This document shows, in pieces, positions 27,239 through 36,800 of a DNA stretch of 50,508 nt. The first letter of the stretch is position 1. Each line of letters opens with the position of its first letter. Both the position numbers and the translations under genes were made by a program. Under the pieces are notes generated by a model that did not search any database, was not told where the DNA came from, and worked only from the letters and a program-made list of their open reading frames with translations. Source of the stretch: Bacteroidetes bacterium GWA2_32_17 (lineage in GTDB: Bacteria; Bacteroidota; Bacteroidia; Bacteroidales; GWA2-32-17); contig MENF01000145.1 in the NCBI GenBank assembly GCA_001769035.1, positions 1 through 50,508 on the forward strand. Direction: 5' to 3'.

Positions 27239-27700
27239 ATGAACCCCCTTTTTATTATTCTAATTTTAGTAGCTTTACTTTCATCGTGTAATATACGTGA
27301 GGTCGAAATTGGCAACATCGAAGGTGTAAGCATTAAAAATATAACAAAAGAACAAATTTCACTTGAGTTAATGGTACCTGTAAAAAATAATAATAATTTT
27401 GCTTTTACAATTTCTGATGTGAATATTGATTTAACATTGAGTAATGTAAATTTAGGAAAAGTGAAAAAATCAACTAAAATCAGAATACCGGCAAATTCAA
27501 GCGAAACACAAAATGTTGGAATAGACATTAAATATAGTAAGCTCACCGAAAACCCACTTTCGCTTATAACTGCTGCACTAAAAAACAAAATTGAACTAAA
27601 AGCAACTGGTTACATTAAAGTACGAAAATTTTTGTTTACCAAAAAATATGATATTAATGAAAATCAGCCTGTTAAATTATTTAAAAAAGGATTGCTTTAA
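27239..27700 (+). CDS. LEA14-like (WHy-domain) lipoprotein
   Basis: 153 residues. The N-terminus has a lipoprotein signal, LVALLSSC, placing Cys17 as the likely lipidation site. The following region alternates beta-strands (IGNIEGVSIKNITKEQISLELMVPVKNNNNFAFTISDVNIDL), the pattern of late-embryogenesis-abundant type 2 / WHy domains. Bacteroidota versions lie in the periplasm or outer membrane; their function is not established. It follows the 5'-nucleotidase by 10 bp. Confidence 0.75.
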   Translation: MNPLFIILILVALLSSCNIREVEIGNIEGVSIKNITKEQISLELMVPVKNNNNFAFTISDVNIDLTLSNVNLGKVKKSTKIRIPANSSETQNVGIDIKYSKLTENPLSLITAALKNKIELKATGYIKVRKFLFTKKYDINENQPVKLFKKGLL

Positions 27701-27718
27701 TTTCTTTATTCAAAATTT

Positions 27719-27747
27719 TTGAACTATGATAAATATTTGTATTTTTG
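27719..27747 (+). promoter_or_regulatory. Promoter of the universal stress protein gene
   Basis: TTG (27719-27721), an 18-bp spacer and TATTTTTG (27740-27747) resemble the Bacteroidota -33/-7 pattern. The -7 box is 21 bp upstream of ATG 27769. Confidence 0.6.
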
Positions 27748-27768
27748 AAAATTAAAAAATTTTATAAT

Positions 27769-28590
27769 ATGAAAAATATTCTTGTACCAATAGATTTTTC
27801 GGCAGATTCTATTAATGCCCTTGAACATGCAATCTTTTTTGCTAATTCCATTAATGCCGATGTTTCAATTATTCATGTTAAAAAGAATAAAAACTTTGAA
27901 ACACCTTTTTATTTCAAAGATTTTAATTTGTCAGTTGGAAAATCTTTAGACAACTTTATGGGTATTTTAGTAAACAAATTTAAAGATAAACTTAAAAATA
28001 AATTAGAATATAAAATTCGTCAAGGGAATGTGTATAAAGAAATTACCAATCAGGCAAAATATGATGATGCTTATTTAATAATAATGGGAACACACGGTGT
28101 AAGTGGCTTCGAGGAGCTTTGGATTGGTTCAAATGCTTACAGGGTTGTTTCAAATGCCCCATGTCCAATTATTACTATCAGAAACGGATTTCTGCATAAA
28201 AAATTAAGTAATGTTGTAATGCCAATTGATTTAACTAAAGAATCGCGAAAAAAAGTTCCCTTTGTAACAGAATTAGCACGTTTATTTAAGTTCACTGTAC
28301 ACATTGTTGGTGTTTCGGAAGTTAAATCTTATGACGTTTCTAAATTAAATTCTTATTGCTCACAAGTTGAAGAATACTTTAAAAATAAAGACGTAAAATA
28401 TATTAAAAAGATTATAGTAGGTTCAAATAAAACTGACATACTTATTGAATATGCAAATAAAGTAAATGCTGAACTTATTGCTATTATGACCGAGCAACCT
28501 TCAAATACTGCATTTTGGCTTGGTCCTAACGCTCAACAAATGGTCAATCACTCTCCAATACCAGTTCTTAGTATTCGCGATCAAAAATAA
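27769..28590 (+). CDS. Tandem-domain universal stress protein
   Basis: 273 residues from ATG 27769; the track's TTG start lies eight codons upstream within the promoter. Two UspA-like domains are present. The first (MKNILVPIDFSADSINALEHA to NAPCPIITIR) contains IIMGTHGVSGFEELWIGSNA, close to the nucleotide-binding G-x2-G-x9-G-S/T motif. The second (about 145-273) begins LSNVVMPIDLTKESRK and ends IPVLSIRD, with a weaker GPNAQQMV version of the loop. It is a cytoplasmic stress or signalling protein of unspecified ligand. It is followed at 3 bp by the SPOR gene. Confidence 0.9.
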   Translation: MKNILVPIDFSADSINALEHAIFFANSINADVSIIHVKKNKNFETPFYFKDFNLSVGKSLDNFMGILVNKFKDKLKNKLEYKIRQGNVYKEITNQAKYDDAYLIIMGTHGVSGFEELWIGSNAYRVVSNAPCPIITIRNGFLHKKLSNVVMPIDLTKESRKKVPFVTELARLFKFTVHIVGVSEVKSYDVSKLNSYCSQVEEYFKNKDVKYIKKIIVGSNKTDILIEYANKVNAELIAIMTEQPSNTAFWLGPNAQQMVNHSPIPVLSIRDQK

Positions 28591-28593
28591 TTT

Positions 28594-29031
28594 ATGCATA
28601 TTGTTATTTTAATCTGTGCTTTATTATTAACGGATAAAATTTATTCGCAACCAAAAATATTTTCACAATTAAACGAAACTAACGCAGGTTGTGGAAAAAT
28701 AACTTTAAATCAAGAACCTCGAATTGAGGCAATTGTTGCAAAGCATATCGAAATAAATCAAAAAGCAAAAGGTTTTCCCGGATACAGAGTTCAGGTTTAT
28801 TTTGGTTCTGGTTCCGATGCTAAAAGTCTTGCTAATAAAGTGCGGAATAATTTAAATAACGAATTTCCCGATTACGATTCTTATTTAATATATGAAGCTC
28901 CATATTTTAAAGTTCGGATTGGCGATTTTCGTAATCGTAACGAATCATACAAAGCATTCAAATTAATACAGTCAAATTATCCTCAGGCATTTATTGTTGA
29001 CGATTTAATTGCATTACCAAGATTGGAATAA
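28594..29031 (+). CDS. Small SPOR-domain protein
   Basis: 145 residues with a likely signal peptide (MHIVILICALLLTDKIYSQ). The C-terminal ~80 residues, GYRVQVYFGSGSDAKSLANK then YLIYEAPYFKVRIGDFRNR, are a SPOR domain, which binds glycan strands of peptidoglycan lacking stem peptides. It probably acts in the periplasm at cell-wall or division sites. It is the last gene of the plus-strand run and starts 3 bp after the stress protein stop. Confidence 0.85.
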   Translation: MHIVILICALLLTDKIYSQPKIFSQLNETNAGCGKITLNQEPRIEAIVAKHIEINQKAKGFPGYRVQVYFGSGSDAKSLANKVRNNLNNEFPDYDSYLIYEAPYFKVRIGDFRNRNESYKAFKLIQSNYPQAFIVDDLIALPRLE

Positions 29032-29105
29032 CAAAGTGTACAAATTATAACAACATTTTACACATCACAACTTTTTATTAAGGGGAATTTTATATTCTTT
29101 GTGAT

Positions 29106-30572
29106 TTACTTTAACTTTAATTTTTGTTTTAAAAGTAGCTCCATGTATAAAACAAAAACAATGTACAAAACAAATAAAAATGAGTTGAATAGTAGCGATA
29201 TCGAAGATGAATCAATTTTAACGATTAGTGAAACAGCGTAAATTGCAAATGCAGCTAAAAAATAAATTCCTATTCGTAACAATGGGTAACTTACTTTATA
29301 ATAAACATTTCCTAAAACATAAGATACTACCATCATTAAAAAATAACAAACTAAAGTAGCCCATGCAGCTCCCATGTAACCCATAATTGGAATCAACCAG
29401 AAATTTAAACTAATTGTTATAGCAGCTCCGAATATTGCTAAAAATGCACCCCAATGGGTTTTATTAGTGAGTTTATACCAAATTGAAAGATTAAAAAATA
29501 TACCAAGAAACAGATTTGCAAGCAATAATATTGGAACTACTTTTAAGCCGGAGCGGAAATTTTCGCCAATAAAATATTTTATTATATCTAAATATAACAA
29601 TACTCCTAAAAAAATCATTAATCCAAAAATTATAAAATATTTCATAACTTGAGCATATAATTCCTTTGCATCTTTCTCTTTTGCCTGATTAAAAAAGAAT
29701 GGTTCGGCGGCATATCTAAAAGTTTGAATAAATAAAGTCATTAATACTGCAACTTTATAGTTTGCACCATATATTCCTAATTGGTCCATTGCAGTTGAAG
29801 TATCTGTTAATAATCGCTTTAACATAGCTCTATCAAAAGTTTCATTAACCATTCCTGCTAAACCGGCAATAAGTATAGGTAGAGAATAAAGGAGCATTTT
29901 TTTCCAGATAACAGTATCAAATGATAATTTAATTTTAATTGTTGGGATAAGCATTATAAAAGTAAAAACGCTTGCGAGCATATTTGAAATAAAAATATAA
30001 CCTACTCCAATATTTGGATTATAAATCCAGCTTGGTATTATTATTCCTTTTTTTATTAACAAAGGACACAACAATAAGAAAAATAAATTTAATCCAATAA
30101 ATAAAATAATGTTTGTCAGTTTAATTAAGGCAAATTTTAATGCTTTATTTTGTTGTCTTAAATAAGCAAAAGGAATTGCTGTTAACGCATCGAAACCAAT
30201 AATAATACCGAGCCATATTATATATTCGGAATGATTGTTATATTCAAGAACTGAAGCAATTGGTTTTGAAAAAACTACTACTAAAACAATGAACACAAAC
30301 GACGACACAAAAAGGGATATGAGTGAAGTTGAATAAACTTTTATGTTTCCTTTTTCACTTTCCCAAAAACGAAAGAAGCCGGTTTCCATTCCATAAGTAA
30401 GCACAATTAATAAAAAGGACAAATAAGCATAAAGTTCGGTAACTACACCATATTCTCCAGTTGAAAAAATATTTGTGTAAAGTGGTACTAATAAATAATT
30501 TAACAATCTTCCGATTATACTGCTTAAACCATAAACAGCTGTTTGTCCGGCTAATTGTTTTATTTTTCCCAA
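29106..30572 (-). CDS. Polysaccharide flippase / O-antigen exporter-like (MOP superfamily)
   Basis: 488 residues with about 14 hydrophobic helices. It opens with KQLAGQTAVYGLSSIIGRLLNYLLVPLYTN and continues EYGVVTELYAYLSFL, the normal N-terminus of Wzx/RfbX-like and MATE-related exporters. It should flip an undecaprenyl-linked glycan or lipid precursor across the inner membrane. No glycosyltransferase is adjacent, so the substrate is unknown. It is a minus-strand gene just downstream of pnp but separated by two hairpins. Confidence 0.9.
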   Translation of the reverse strand: MGKIKQLAGQTAVYGLSSIIGRLLNYLLVPLYTNIFSTGEYGVVTELYAYLSFLLIVLTYGMETGFFRFWESEKGNIKVYSTSLISLFVSSFVFIVLVVVFSKPIASVLEYNNHSEYIIWLGIIIGFDALTAIPFAYLRQQNKALKFALIKLTNIILFIGLNLFFLLLCPLLIKKGIIIPSWIYNPNIGVGYIFISNMLASVFTFIMLIPTIKIKLSFDTVIWKKMLLYSLPILIAGLAGMVNETFDRAMLKRLLTDTSTAMDQLGIYGANYKVAVLMTLFIQTFRYAAEPFFFNQAKEKDAKELYAQVMKYFIIFGLMIFLGVLLYLDIIKYFIGENFRSGLKVVPILLLANLFLGIFFNLSIWYKLTNKTHWGAFLAIFGAAITISLNFWLIPIMGYMGAAWATLVCYFLMMVVSYVLGNVYYKVSYPLLRIGIYFLAAFAIYAVSLIVKIDSSSISLLFNSFLFVLYIVFVLYMELLLKQKLKLK

Positions 30573-30603
30573 AATGAATTTATTAAAGCGTAAAAATATA
30601 AAA

Positions 30604-30633
30604 AAAAAGCGTTTAAAATTTTAAACGCTTTTT
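30604..30633. terminator. Bidirectional terminator-like perfect hairpin
   Basis: AAAAAGCGTTTAAAATTTTA with its complement forms a 30-bp perfect palindrome ending in T-runs on both strands. It lies between pnp and the flippase gene. Confidence 0.7.
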
Positions 30634-30670
30634 AATTTATTAGTAAGTTTAATCAAAAATGTGATTTTAG

Positions 30671-30720
30671 TTTTTCAGTAATTTTTTACCCTTAATCCCT
30701 AAAGGGAAATTACTGAAAAA
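30671..30720 (-). terminator. Long stem-loop downstream of pnp
   Basis: Arms TTTTTCAGTAATTT and AAATTACTGAAAAA are exact complements around an inner CCCT...AGGG stem. It lies 27 bp past the pnp stop and could end that transcript or protect it from 3' decay. Confidence 0.6.
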
Positions 30721-30746
30721 CAAATTTACAATATTTTAGGTCGTAC

Positions 30747-32900
30747 TTATTGATGTGTTTCTGTTTTAGATTCTTTTTTTGGTTCTTCAGGTTTTGGCAA
30801 TAAAATTTTTCGTGATAACTTCATTTTACCACGATTATCAATTTCGAGTAATTTTACCTGAATTTTTTGACCAAGTTTTAATGCATCTTCAACCTTATTT
30901 AATCTCCGCCATTCAATTTCAGAAATATGAAGTAATCCTTCTTTGCCGGGGAAAAGTTCAACAAATGCACCGTATTCCATTATAGATTTAACGGTTACAT
31001 CGAAAATTCCACCAATTTCTAAATCGCCAATAATTCCTTTAATACGTTTAATTGCCATATCAATTGCATCTGCATTAGGAGCAGCAACTTGCACAATTCC
31101 ATGGTCGTCAACTTCCTCAATAGTAATTGTAGTATTTGTTTTTGCTTGTATATCCTGAATAATTTTCCCACCAGGTCCAATAATTGCACCTATCTGGTCT
31201 TTAGGAACTATCATACTAATAATTCGTGGTGTATGTGGTTTATAATCGGCACGTGGCTCATGTAAAGTTTCTAAAATTTTACCCAATATGTGTAAACGAC
31301 CTTCGTGTGCCTGAGCTAAAGCTTTGCTTAAAACTTCATAAGAAAGTCCATCAACTTTAATATCCATTTGTGTAGCAGTAATTCCATCGCGGGTACCACA
31401 AACTTTAAAATCCATATCGCCTAAATGGTCTTCGTCGCCTAGAATATCTGATAGAATAGCAAATCTTCCGGTTTTTGTATCGGTAATTAAACCCATTGCA
31501 ATACCTGTTACAGGTTTTTTAATTTTAACTCCTGCATCCATAAGTGCCAATGTGCCGGCACATACAGTTGCCATTGATGATGAACCGTTTGATTCTAAAA
31601 TATCTGAAACAATACGAATAGTATAAGGATTAATGTTATAATCAGTTGGAATCATTCTTTTCAAAGCTCTGTGTGCAAGATTACCATGCCCAACTTCACG
31701 ACGACCAACTCCTCTGTATGGACGAGCTTCGCCGGTAGAAAAAGGAGGAAAATTATAATTCAATAAAAAGCGTTCTTTTCCTTGAAATACTGCTCCATCT
31801 ATTAATTGTTCATCGAGTTTTGTACCTAATGTTACAGAAGTTAAAGACTGAGTTTCGCCTCTTGTAAATATTGCAGAACCATGAGCCATTGGCAAATAAT
31901 CAACTTCACTCCATATTGGTCGTATTTGGTCAAATTTTCTACCATCTAAACGAACTTGTTCGGTTAAGTAATATTCGCGGATTGCTTCTTTCTCTAAATT
32001 GTGATAATAACGAACAACCATTGCCAGAATGTTTTCGTCGGGTTCTGTGAGTGTTGTTATAAATTCTTCATGAATAGCTTTTAAAGCATCGGCTCTTTTG
32101 TGTTTATCAGCAGTAGCTGTCTTTATAAAATTATATATTTTTTGATAAGCGAAATTGCGGATATTGGTTTTTATTTCTTCATCATTATGTTCATGGCAGT
32201 ATTCACGTTTTACAACGCCTAATTGTTCGGCAAGTTCGATTTGTGCTTTGCATTGTGTTTTTATTGCATCGTGTGCAAAACGAATAGCTTCTGCCATTTC
32301 TTCTTCGCTAACTTCGTTAAGTTCGCCCTCTACCATTAAAATATTATCGTAAGTAGCTCCAACCATCATATCAATATCAGCATTTTCGCGGGATGAGCGT
32401 GATGGGTTAATAACTAATTTACCATCAATTTTTGCAACACGAACTTCCGAAATTGGACCATGAAATGGAATATTACTAACAGCAATTGCTGATGAGGCAG
32501 CAAATCCAACAAGTGCATCTGGCAAATCATCGCTATCACAAGAAATAAGGTCAATGTTTACAAAAGTTTCTGCATGATAATCATCCGGAAAAAGTGGACG
32601 TAATGCCCTATCAACCAATCGGGATACCAATATCTCGTGATCAGAAGGGCGAGCTTCGCGTTTCATAAATCCGCCCGGAAAACGTCCGGTTGATGCGTAT
32701 TTTTCGCGATAATCAACAGAGAGTGGCATAAAATCAACATTCTCTTTCGCTTCCGTAGCTGATACTACTGTTGCTAAAAGCATTGTTTTCCCCATTTTTA
32801 AAACAACAGAGCCATCAGCTTGTTTTGCAAGTTTGCCGGTTTCAATTTCTATTGTTCTTCCATCGTTTAATTGGATTGTCTTTTTTAATGCGTTGTACAT
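30747..32900 (-). CDS. pnp: Polyribonucleotide nucleotidyltransferase (PNPase)
   Basis: A 717-residue phosphorolytic 3'-5' exoribonuclease. Two RNase PH-like domains are visible (residues ~10-225 and ~320-560, with [23 protein letters not shown] and [16 protein letters not shown]). They are joined by the helical domain. A KH domain ([22 protein letters not shown]) and an S1 domain ([20 protein letters not shown]) follow. Length and order are standard. It lies directly downstream of rpsO, the classical arrangement, with an intrinsic terminator between them that probably limits read-through. Confidence 0.98.
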   Translation of the reverse strand: MYNALKKTIQLNDGRTIEIETGKLAKQADGSVVLKMGKTMLLATVVSATEAKENVDFMPLSVDYREKYASTGRFPGGFMKREARPSDHEILVSRLVDRALRPLFPDDYHAETFVNIDLISCDSDDLPDALVGFAASSAIAVSNIPFHGPISEVRVAKIDGKLVINPSRSSRENADIDMMVGATYDNILMVEGELNEVSEEEMAEAIRFAHDAIKTQCKAQIELAEQLGVVKREYCHEHNDEEIKTNIRNFAYQKIYNFIKTATADKHKRADALKAIHEEFITTLTEPDENILAMVVRYYHNLEKEAIREYYLTEQVRLDGRKFDQIRPIWSEVDYLPMAHGSAIFTRGETQSLTSVTLGTKLDEQLIDGAVFQGKERFLLNYNFPPFSTGEARPYRGVGRREVGHGNLAHRALKRMIPTDYNINPYTIRIVSDILESNGSSSMATVCAGTLALMDAGVKIKKPVTGIAMGLITDTKTGRFAILSDILGDEDHLGDMDFKVCGTRDGITATQMDIKVDGLSYEVLSKALAQAHEGRLHILGKILETLHEPRADYKPHTPRIISMIVPKDQIGAIIGPGGKIIQDIQAKTNTTITIEEVDDHGIVQVAAPNADAIDMAIKRIKGIIGDLEIGGIFDVTVKSIMEYGAFVELFPGKEGLLHISEIEWRRLNKVEDALKLGQKIQVKLLEIDNRGKMKLSRKILLPKPEEPKKESKTETHQ

Positions 32901-32932
32901 AAATTATTGTTTTTTATTCTTTTTAATATAAA

Positions 32933-32958
32933 AAAAGGCAATTTTGGAATTGCCTTTT
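32933..32958 (-). terminator. Intrinsic terminator of rpsO
   Basis: Stem AAAAGGCAATT / AATTGCCTTTT with a TTGG loop lies 5 bp past the rpsO stop. On the minus strand it is followed by a run of T. This is a good rho-independent terminator or attenuator ahead of pnp. Confidence 0.8.
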
Positions 32959-32962
32959 ATTT

Positions 32963-33232
32963 TTACTTCCTGAGCTTAAGTTTTTTAATGATAGAACGAT
33001 ATCTTGCAATATCATTATCTTTAAGGTAGTTAAGCAACTTTTTGCGTTTACCTACAAGTTTTAGCAACGCCTGTTGTGTTGCAAAATCTTTTTTGTTGTC
33101 TTTTAAATGACCTGTTAAATGATCGATACGGTACGAGAACAATGCGACTTGGCTTTCTGCAGAGCCAGTGTCTCCGTTACTCTTTCCGTATTTCTCAAAA
33201 AGCTCTTGCTTTTTTTCTGCAGTTAAATACAT
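32963..33232 (-). CDS. rpsO: 30S ribosomal protein S15
   Basis: 89 residues binding 16S rRNA and bridging to the 50S subunit. GDTGSAESQVALFSYRIDHLTGHLKDNKKDF and LLKLVGKRKKLLNYLKDNDIARYRSIIKKLKLRK are unmistakable S15. The length is standard. It is located just upstream of pnp and is followed by a clear terminator. Confidence 0.98.
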   Translation of the reverse strand: MYLTAEKKQELFEKYGKSNGDTGSAESQVALFSYRIDHLTGHLKDNKKDFATQQALLKLVGKRKKLLNYLKDNDIARYRSIIKKLKLRK

Positions 33233-33267
33233 AAATTTTAAAATTTAGTTTTTATTAAAAATGATTG

Positions 33268-33275
33268 CAAAGGTA
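33268..33275 (-). promoter_or_regulatory. -7 box of rpsO
   Basis: Minus-strand TACCTTTG fits TAnnTTTG and is 35 bp upstream of the ATG. Confidence 0.6.
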
Positions 33276-33462
33276 GTAATAATTTTATATTTAATGACAT
33301 CTTTACATAATAAATTTCTAATTCGGTGTTTATCAATTAAATATTGGAATAGTAATTCTTTTTTATTATTGCTTTGAGTGCGTTAAAAATTTACTTTAGT
33401 TAATAAAAACACACATTTATTCTAATATTATTTAATACTGATTAAAGTTGGTTTTATATAAT

Positions 33463-33760
33463 TAGTGTCTGTCCATAATGTCCGATTTTTTCGTTATGCC
33501 CCAGTACGCTTCGCTACGGGGTAAACTTGTTTTGAAAACAGTCATTTACATTCCGCCATTGTTTGTGTCCTCACAAACAAAGCGTGCATATTATATGCTC
33601 AAAAAGAGATTGCAAATCGTTTGTGAAGACACAAACGAAGGCAGTGAGGTTTTCAAAACTTCGCATGTTTACCCTGTAGAATTCCGATTTATCGGAATAT
33701 TCAACAGGGCCTCAAACTCGAACATTATAGTTCAGATACTGACTTTATATACAGACACTA
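33463..33760. repeat. TIR cassette E1 (298 bp) upstream of the restriction-modification gene
   Basis: The ends are TAGTGTCTGTCCATAATGTC (33463-33482) and GACTTTATATACAGACACTA (33741-33760). The body has the CCCCAGTACGCTTCGCTACG block and a duplicated TTTGTGTCCTCACAAAC-type hairpin. A ~43-nt hairpin (about 33666-33708) is inserted between sequences that are contiguous in cassette D, and this insert contains the smaller palindrome ATTCCGATTTATCGGAAT. The rest of the 33233-33802 gap holds the rpsO promoter and featureless A+T-rich sequence. ORF 33478..33765 is a reading of the repeat. Confidence 0.85.
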
Positions 33761-33777
33761 ATTAACAAATTTTTACT

Positions 33778-33785
33778 TAATTTTG
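33778..33785 (+). promoter_or_regulatory. -7 box of the restriction-modification gene
   Basis: TAATTTTG fits TAnnTTTG and lies 17 bp upstream of ATG 33803. The region expected to hold the -33 element falls at the right end of cassette E1, so the cassette may contribute to or disturb this promoter. Confidence 0.5.
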
Positions 33786-33802
33786 TTCTGAAATTTTTGA
33801 AT

Positions 33803-36800
33803 ATGAAAATCATAAAAATAAATCCCAAAAAATCACTGAATAAAGCATTTTTAAAGCAAAGACCTTTAAGAACTGAGATTGATTTATTCAAATCTAATCT
33901 TATCCGCCTTTTAGGTAAAGTTGATGAAATTGAGCGTGAAGAAAATCAAAAAAATCATATTCGCGATTTCTTACTCGACACATACTACAAGAATATTAAC
34001 GAAATAAATACAAAAGATTCTAAAGACCTTGTAATTCATCTTGGTAAAACCAACAAAGAAAAAGTTGGGGTAATAATTGAAGCTAAACGACCTGAAAACA
34101 AAATCGAAATGCTCTCTGAAAATAAGCCCAATTCTAAAGCATTTCAGGAACTTGTACTTTATTATTTGAGAGAACGCATTGAAGAAAACAATATTGACAT
34201 AAAATACCTTATTGTAACAAATATATATGAATGGTACATGTTTGAAGCTTCATATTTCGAAAAGTTGTTTTTTAGAAATAGCTCTTTCGTAAAACAATAT
34301 GAAGAATGGCGTGACGGGCAAAAAGTAACAACCGACACTAATCTTTTTTATAATTCAATTGCAAAACCATTTATTGCTCAAATTGAAGATGAAGTTCCTT
34401 GTATTTATTTTGACATCAGAGATTATGAAGAATTTTTAAGAAACAATAATTATGAAGACGATAAAAATTTAATCGCTCTACAAAAATTACTATCCCCATT
34501 CTTTCTTTTAAAGGTTCCTTTTGCTAATGACAGCAATTCATTAAACGAAAATTTTTATAAAGAACTATTGCACATTGTTGGATTGGAAGAAGTTAAAGAT
34601 GGCAGTAAAAATGTAATTCGCAGAAAAGAAAAAGATAAACAAGCCGGCTCTTTAATTGAAATCACAATAAGTATTTTAATTACAGAAGATTCATTAAATA
34701 AAATTAAAGATAAAACAGTATATGGCGAAACTAAAGACGAACAACTTTTTAATGTTGCTCTTGAGCTTTGTTTAATATGGATAAACCGTATTTTGTTTCT
34801 GAAATTACTCGAAGGTAAACTTATAACATATCACAAAGGGAATAAGGAATATCGTTTTTTAAATTCTGAAACACTCAATGACTTTGATGAATTATATAAA
34901 CTTTTTCATCAGGTATTAGCCAAAAATACTAATGACAGAACAATAAATATTAAACAGAAATATGCTCATATCCCTTATCTGAATAGTTCATTGTTCGAGT
35001 TTTCTGAATTAGAAAATTTAACAATAAAAATAAATTCACTTGATAATTCCGAAGCTGTTAATTTAATTAGTAATACTGTTTTAAAAGAAGAAAAAAGGAA
35101 AATTTCGAAGTTGCCTACTCTTGAGTATTTGCTTAAATTTTTAGATGCTTATGATTTTGCAAGCGAAGGTTGCGAGGATATTGCAGAAGAGAATAAATCA
35201 ATTATCAATGCTTCGGTACTTGGAAAAGTTTTTGAAAAAATTAATGGATATAAAGATGGCTCCATTTTTACACCGGGTTTTATAACAATGTACATGAGCC
35301 GTCAATCGTTACAATTGGCTGTTGTTCAAAAATTTAACGAATATTTTAAATCAAAAAAGATAACAGAAGTAAATACTTTTGAAGAACTTTATAACCGCAT
35401 CGAAAAAATTGATATTAAAACATCAAATGGAATTATTAATTCACTTAAAATTTGCGACCCCGCTGTAGGTTCAGGTCATTTTTTGGTTTCAGTGCTTAAT
35501 GAGTTAATTGTTATAAAATCGGAACTTGGAATATTGGTAGATAAAAACGGAAAGCGATTAAAAGATTATGAAATTGAGGTTGACAACGATGAATTAATAA
35601 TTTCTGACGAAAATGGCATTTTTGAATATAATTATCAAAATAAAGAGAGTCAACGAATACAGGAAACTATTTTTAACGAACGTAAAACTATAATTGAAAA
35701 CTGTTTGTTTGGAGTTGATATAAATCCCAATTCAGTTAAAATTTGCCAATTACGTTTGTGGATTGAACTTTTAAAGAGTTCGTATTACAAAACTCCCGAT
35801 TTTACTGAACTCGAAACATTACCAAATATTGATATAAATATTAAATGCGGAAATTCTTTAATAAGTCGTTTTGCTTTAGATATTGATTTAAAACAAATTG
35901 CTAAAAGTTCAAAATGGTCAATATTTTCGTATCAAAATGCAGTTGAAGCATATAAAAACAGCACCAACAAACAAGCAAAACAGGAACTTGAGAAATTTAT
36001 AACCGACATTAAAGCAAATTATATTACAGCAATTCAACAACATAATCCTAAACTACAAAAATTGTATAAATTAAAGCGGGAATACGATTATTTATTTCCC
36101 GAAAATGGTTTATTCCTTCACGAACCAGACATTGATTACGGCGGGGATAAGAAAAAAATTGAACAATCAAAACAATCAAAACAAGCAGAACTTGAAAGGT
36201 CAGAAAAAGCTGTAAATGATGAAAAAGTTTTTTATGAAAGAAATAATGCTTTTGAATGGCGTTTTGAATTTCCCGAAGTGCTTAATAATAATGGCGATTT
36301 TAAAGGATTTGATGTCGTTATTAGTAATCCTCCGTATGGAGTTTCGATAAAAGATACTTATAGAGAAATTGTTGTAAGTTTATTGGGTAAAGTGCCCGAC
36401 TTTGAGATATATTATTTTTTTATTAATCTTTCCAAAAAACTATTAAAACCAAACGGCATTAATTCTTTTATCATCCCAAATACTATTTTGTTTAACGTAT
36501 TTGCAAAAAAATATCGTGAAAATCTTTTCAATAATTGGCAAATAAACGAAATACTTGATTGTACTGAATTTAATGTATTTGAGGGCTCAGCAACTGTAAG
36601 GTGTATTATCACGCAATTTATCAACAAAAAATCAGATGATTTTGTTTATTATAGACCTACACATAATATTAATTCCTTTAAAGAATTAATAAATAGAGCA
36701 TTATCAAAAACAACAAAAGAAATTTTACTTGCTAATAATCAAAATTGGGCTTTAGTTTTTAAATTAAATGCTAATACTTTAAATTTGATTTCTAAAATTA

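Noticed and set aside
33478-33765. 95-aa ORF in the gap before the restriction-modification gene
   Set aside because: It is entirely inside repeat cassette E1 and translates the hairpins.
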